From Temnothorax longispinosus (taxonomy: Eukaryota > Arthropoda > Insecta > Hymenoptera > Formicidae), in assembly GCF_030848805.1 (NCBI RefSeq), contig NC_092361.1, positions 20,915,406 through 20,979,405 of the forward strand: 64,000 nt of DNA. The letters run 5' to 3'. The notes below the pieces were generated by a model. It ran no database searches. It was not told the DNA's origin and saw only the letters and a list, made by a program, of their open reading frames with translations. Positions 60,201 to 64,000 of this stretch are shown piece after piece. The position numbers were made by a program, and so were the translations under genes. The first letter of the stretch is position 1. The number at the start of each line of letters is the position of its first letter.

Positions 60201-60780
60201 TACGCTTAGACGTCGAATGCTCTTAGAGGATTGCCCGCGAATCCTCTCCGTGGGGTAATAAATGCACCCCCTCGTTCGCTCGCTCGAGCAGGGGAAACGT
60301 GTGGCGCGAGGACGAGAAGGACGGGTGGAAGGAGGAGGGCGGAGGGAGATAAGGGAGAGAGAGAGAGAGAAACGTCGAGGCACACACATGGGGTCGGTTC
60401 CCGTGGGTATAACCCGGATCGAGCGTTCCCAGGAACACGCGCGCACGTGACCCGCGTCGGAAGACGATCAATACGGGACTTTGCGAAACTCCTACACCCC
60501 ACCGCGGAGGGACGACGGTGTCGCGCGTCCGCCCTTGTATACAATCCGTGCACACATCCTTCGCCTTCCGACGAAGCTTGATGATGGCGACGGCGAACGG
60601 CCGTCACGTCACCCCTCACCCCTCCTCGCCTCGCACGTGTGCGTAGATTGTTGCGCGCACGTGCGCCTATTTAACCCTCCCGTCCGCCGTCCGCCTCGCC
60701 ACCCCTCGTCCGGCCATCCGGCTTCCGCTCCCGATATCGTCGAATCTTCAGCAGATTTACACGTAGAGCAGACGATGCGG
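60200..60780. promoter_or_regulatory. G+C-rich island of unknown role
   Basis: A CpG-rich block of the kind seen at promoters in this window, with a TATTTAA at about 60666. No exon or start codon next to a donor could be supported. It might belong to a gene with a noncoding first exon, or to regulation of extramacrochaetae. Confidence 0.3.
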
Positions 60781-61199
60781 AAAGCACACCAAGGGAAGAC
60801 TCCTCCGAGTTCGATCTTACTTTTTCAGGAATATATATAAAGCGTACAAGCATGTTTCATTTTTAATTCGGACGAGGATAATAAAATGGATATATATTTA
60901 TTTCAATATTAACGATATTATGTAGGATCGCGTTATTTAAATCTTTAAATTGAGCGTGTTAACGAAATCTCCCGTGTTCAAGATAAAATCAACGAGCGTG
61001 CGTAACAAACGTCTTTATTTTTTCGACATTGACGTTTCCAGGTGTTTTTGATTTCGTAGAAAAATACAGATTTCAAGGGATTACGGAATTATTCGCTATT
61101 TTTAATCAATTTATGTGCGCGCACCCGTGCGATCGATAGGAATAGGCGGTCGGGGGACGGGAATTGCGTCATTCGCAAGATAAAAACAAACGCACGAGA

Positions 61200-62557
61200 C
61201 TAACTTATATAGACACAGCTTGCATTTATTTCGTGTTGATGTGTATGTGTGTCGAGTGCAGGACGCCCGCGCAATGATGTACTTATACAGCCTTTCAGTC
61301 TTTGCAAATATACAATATTTACGCGGGTCGATGAGAGGCGGAAGGAAGGGGGGGGGGGGTCAGCACTGTCTAAATTATAATATAAGAGGCTAATAACAAC
61401 GACGTAGTGATAACTATAATACAGTAATCAGGGACACCAGCGACGGAGCGCGGAAACTGGAAAACAATAACCGGGGGCCTCGTCGAATCGCCTTTCAAAC
61501 GAATCTCGAGTCCGCGGCCGGTCCCCCATCCGATCGATCGTCACCTCGCGCGTCGTCCTCGATATATTCTACATCGATCGAAATCCGAGGCTCGCCGATC
61601 GTCACGCGGCTTTGTCCCCGCTCTGTTCGAGGAACGCGGACGAACGGAGGCTCTTCTCCGGGGAGGACCTCCGCGAGAAAAGGCGATCGATCGGCGGAGA
61701 CTGGCTGGGCGGGGCGCTAGATAATATGACTCGAGTGTAACGAACGTTTCGAGTGCGCTCGGTGCACGCGAACGCGCTCGAAGTCGCGTCGCGACGCGAT
61801 CGACGAGAAGTCGAGGAACCGGACGGGCTCGTCCCTCGGAAGGCTCGAATCGATCTGGTTTTCCCGATTTCACGCAGGTAGAGTTCGTCGAGGCACGCGA
61901 GCGCTGACTCGCGCGTTGCTTTCCAGTCCGTCGATCGCGAAACGGAGCCGCTCCGTGATAAAGCGGAGATCGGTTCGATCGGCGTCGCGCGGTCGGTCTA
62001 AAAAATTGGAATGATAAGATCTTACGGCTAAAATCGGGATGTAAGACGCCTTTGACGTCTTACGTCCCGATTTTGGACACGGTGCTGTCTGGGGAGTAAA
62101 AGAAGGGGGAGGAGAAGGAGGGGGGAAGGAGGGTTCGTGCCGAATCCTTATAACCGTGAGAGATCTCGTGTGGAATGCGATGAGCGTATTTACAAATGTA
62201 TTTACAATTTCCCCCTCGCAGGGGGGAAGGACAGAGCTTGAGGAAAACCAACGGCGCGGGTGTTCCGCTGCTTTCTCTCTCTCTCTCTCTCTCCGTCACC
62301 GTCGCGCATCTTCGTCTTCGGACGTAGGCGCGCCCCTCGGATGGTCCCCGAACGCGTTCTCTCTTCCGGGCGACGATCGGCACCTCCAGCAGCGGCTCCA
62401 GCGTGACCCAGATCGTGACGTCAGATCAGCGCGGGGCGGACGTCGTCCCTCTTCGAAGAGCGGAGCCGCGGATCTACCTGATCCACGCGCGCACACACGA
62501 GGGGGGTGGGCTCGACGCGACGACCTCAACGACGCCCTAACGGGTCCGGCCGGCAGG
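61200..62557 (-). other. Probable 3' UTR/3' flank of extramacrochaetae
   Basis: On the minus strand downstream of the emc stop codon, the sequence is G+C-rich without convincing coding. Candidate AATAAA signals (seen as TTTATT on the plus strand) occur at 61225-61230 and 61014-61019. A 19-bp hairpin lies at 62030-62074. Confidence 0.4.
62030..62074. repeat. 19-bp hairpin downstream of emc
   Basis: AAAATCGGGATGTAAGACG at 62030-62048 pairs with 62056-62074 with one G/T wobble-type mismatch and a 7-nt loop. It lies in the presumed emc 3' UTR. Confidence 0.85.
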
Positions 62558-63001
62558 TCACCGATCGGCGACCGTCGCGACGGTGGTGGTGGTGGTCGTC
62601 GTCGTGGCGATCGACGCGGCGGCGTTCAGCAGGGGTTGCAGGGGTTGTATCGACGATTGCGTCGTCGTCGCCGTCGCCTCTGGCGCCGTCGTCGACATCG
62701 TCGTCGCCGCCGTCGTCGCGATCGTCGTCGTCTTCGCGTCCTGATGCGCGGCGTTGGTCTCCTCCAGGGCGGTCTGCAGGTCGCAGATGTACTCGATCAC
62801 CCTCTGGATCACCTCGAGCTTGGACAGCTTCCGCTTGCGCGGCATGTCCGGGACGAGGGAGCGCAGCTTGGTCAGGTAAGCGGCGACCTCCTCGGCTTCG
62901 AGGTCGCGCCTGGCGCCGCCGATCCCCAGCCCGTTGTGCAGAACGCCGCGATGATTGGGCGGCACGCGGCCGCTCACCGGGCTCACCACCATCGCCTTCA
63001 T
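62558..63001 (-). CDS. emc: Extramacrochaetae, ID-type HLH repressor
   Basis: One minus-strand open frame of 147 residues starts MKAMVVSPVSGR. The helix-loop-helix is clear: helix 1 AAYLTKLRSLVPDMP, loop RKRKLS, helix 2 KLEVIQRVIEYICDLQTALE, the signature of ID/Emc proteins. There is no basic DNA-binding region before helix 1, as expected: Emc binds bHLH activators such as Daughterless and Achaete-Scute and stops them binding DNA, controlling sensory organ formation and sex determination in flies. The C-terminal third is low complexity, rich in Ala and Thr and with a run of eight Thr encoded by ACC/ACG repeats. An intron removing part of this tail in some transcripts cannot be excluded. Confidence 0.92.
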   Translation of the reverse strand: MKAMVVSPVSGRVPPNHRGVLHNGLGIGGARRDLEAEEVAAYLTKLRSLVPDMPRKRKLSKLEVIQRVIEYICDLQTALEETNAAHQDAKTTTIATTAATTMSTTAPEATATTTQSSIQPLQPLLNAAASIATTTTTTTTVATVADR

Positions 63002-63672
63002 CCGGGTATCGGTGACGGCGACGGTCGGATGTCAACAGTCGACGCTCCGGAGATCGATCGAGAAGATCCTGGCGCCTAGGCGGATCTTCGGGATTTTCGT
63101 TGCGCTCTCCTCTGCCCCCGTCGACGCCGTCCGCGAGAGCACACTGCCTCTACCTCTACCGCCGGCGACTCTCAGGGAGATTCGCTTCGCGTTCTTCGAC
63201 GACGGCGCGCCACCGCCGCCCACACACACATACACAACCACCCGCCCCTTATCGATCGCCGGGCCCGTCCGACACCGACACCGAGGCGCAAATATGCACG
63301 TGAAGAGCGCGGAGCGGAGACGCGCGGGATGGCCCCCCTCCCTCTCGGGTTTTATCTCTTCTTTCCTCGCGGGGGATAGAGCTCCGACGCGTTTTCCTTT
63401 TTCTTCCCTTCCGTTTACTCTGCGTCTGGCGAGCGCGTGAAATCACGCGTGCGGAGATCACACGGTGCCGGTACTCCTCGTATCGCCGACCAGCCGCGTC
63501 ATCCTCGAGCGACAGCTGCGCGCCGTGACGATGATGACGTTCGATGCAATCGTCGCACGTATACGAAAACTACAGTACAGCGAGGCGGCTGAAACGTGAC
63601 CGTCGACCAGAATTAGACGCACGATCGCTCTGACGGATCGAAGCCGACTGGCCTCCGCCCCTCACCTGCGTC
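63002..63672 (-). other. 5' UTR of emc
   Basis: G+C-rich interval between the TATA box and the emc start codon on the minus strand, about 670 bp. Several short open frames occur but none is supported. The CA/GT-rich stretch at 63218-63240 is simple sequence. Confidence 0.45.
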
Positions 63673-63680
63673 TTTTTATA
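63673..63680 (-). promoter_or_regulatory. emc: TATA box of emc
   Basis: On the minus strand the sequence reads GGCTATAAAAAGACG, an excellent TATA consensus, upstream of emc and in the right orientation. Transcription would start at about 63645. Confidence 0.6.
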
Positions 63681-64000
63681 GCCTTGCCCCACCCCGGCGC
63701 CCCGCGCATACCCGCCAGACGCTTCCAGCATTTGTACGGCGCAATCGCTGCCCGAGTGGAGTAGCGGCACTAGCGGCGGCTTCGAGCGTCGCGCGATCGC
63801 TCGGATTTCTCCAATTTTTCATATAATAATTCTAACGTAATTTCCGGGGAGTTTATTTGTATCCTGCATTTTACGAAAACCTCGCAGATATCCTCGAGAA
63901 AAGTTGTTTTAAAAAAAGAATTGCAGAATAAAAACCGAGTTTATATGTAAACTATAAGTGAGAAAATAACTGAAAGAATTCCGATATATGAATCTGTCGA
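63681..64000. other. Upstream region of emc
   Basis: G+C-rich DNA passing into A+T-rich sequence at 63810. No gene was recognised. Confidence 0.4.

Noticed and set aside
62156..63079. 307-codon plus-strand open frame over emc
   Set aside because: It is antisense to the HLH gene and is created by the repetitive GTGGTGG/GTCGTCG codons.
1..64000. CRISPR arrays, phage, plasmid or bacterial operon signals
   Set aside because: Spliced insect genes throughout, no spaced direct repeats of the right kind, no bacterial gene spacing.

Overview
The window is eukaryotic nuclear DNA from an insect, most likely a hymenopteran and probably an ant. Genes are split by short GT-AG introns, A+T-rich intergenic DNA alternates with G+C/CpG-rich islands at promoters, and the identified genes are insect orthologues (extramacrochaetae, the PFTAIRE kinase Eip63E, a clip-domain phenoloxidase-factor-like protease homologue). 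The ant assignment rests on overall impression of gene and repeat content and would need a database search. There are no bacterial, plasmid or CRISPR features, and no tRNA or rRNA was seen.

Layout, left to right. (1) 1-2742 (+): 3' part of a C2H2 zinc-finger gene. (2) 8148-13610 (+): a gene resembling the AKAP2/MISP C-terminal family, whose first coding exon holds only two codons. (3) 15429-18527 (+): TTC27, complete in 8 coding exons. (4) 18443-24815: a tandem segmental duplication of about 3.1-3.3 kb carrying two intact short-chain dehydrogenase genes; the second copy begins with a relic of the TTC27 3' end. (5) 25495-26658 (-): TMEM86-type lysoplasmalogenase. (6) 30397-31979 (+): PEX16. 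(7) 33263-35320 (+): clip-domain serine protease homologue with an inactive catalytic serine. (8) 36763-40433 (-): ZnT1-type zinc exporter with two alternative 3'-terminal exons and a 5' noncoding exon near 42.1 kb. (9) 42.3-48.1 kb: A+T-rich DNA holding a nearly perfect 274-bp-arm foldback element. (10) 48151-52459 (-): Eip63E/CDK14 (PFTAIRE) kinase. (11) 53921-57794 (+): puromycin-sensitive aminopeptidase, divergent from Eip63E, with two mutually exclusive exons. (12) 62558-63001 (-): extramacrochaetae (ID-type HLH repressor) with a TATA box about 0.67 kb upstream.

The genes are unrelated housekeeping, signalling and developmental genes and do not form a pathway. Apart from the SDR pair and the divergent Eip63E/aminopeptidase promoter interval, no functional clustering is evident.

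The strongest point for follow-up is the aminopeptidase exon pair at 55202-55349 and 55388-55538. The two exons encode alternative versions of the same active-site-lining segment, are separated by only 38 bp, and swap the two residues (Gln and Glu) that contact substrate in related M1 enzymes. Others are the alternative ZnT1 C-termini, the SDR duplication with an intron that looks newly formed by exon duplication, and several inverted-repeat elements, including a MITE family with one copy nested in another. Exon boundaries were placed by reading splice signals and phase by eye; transcripts would be the proper check.
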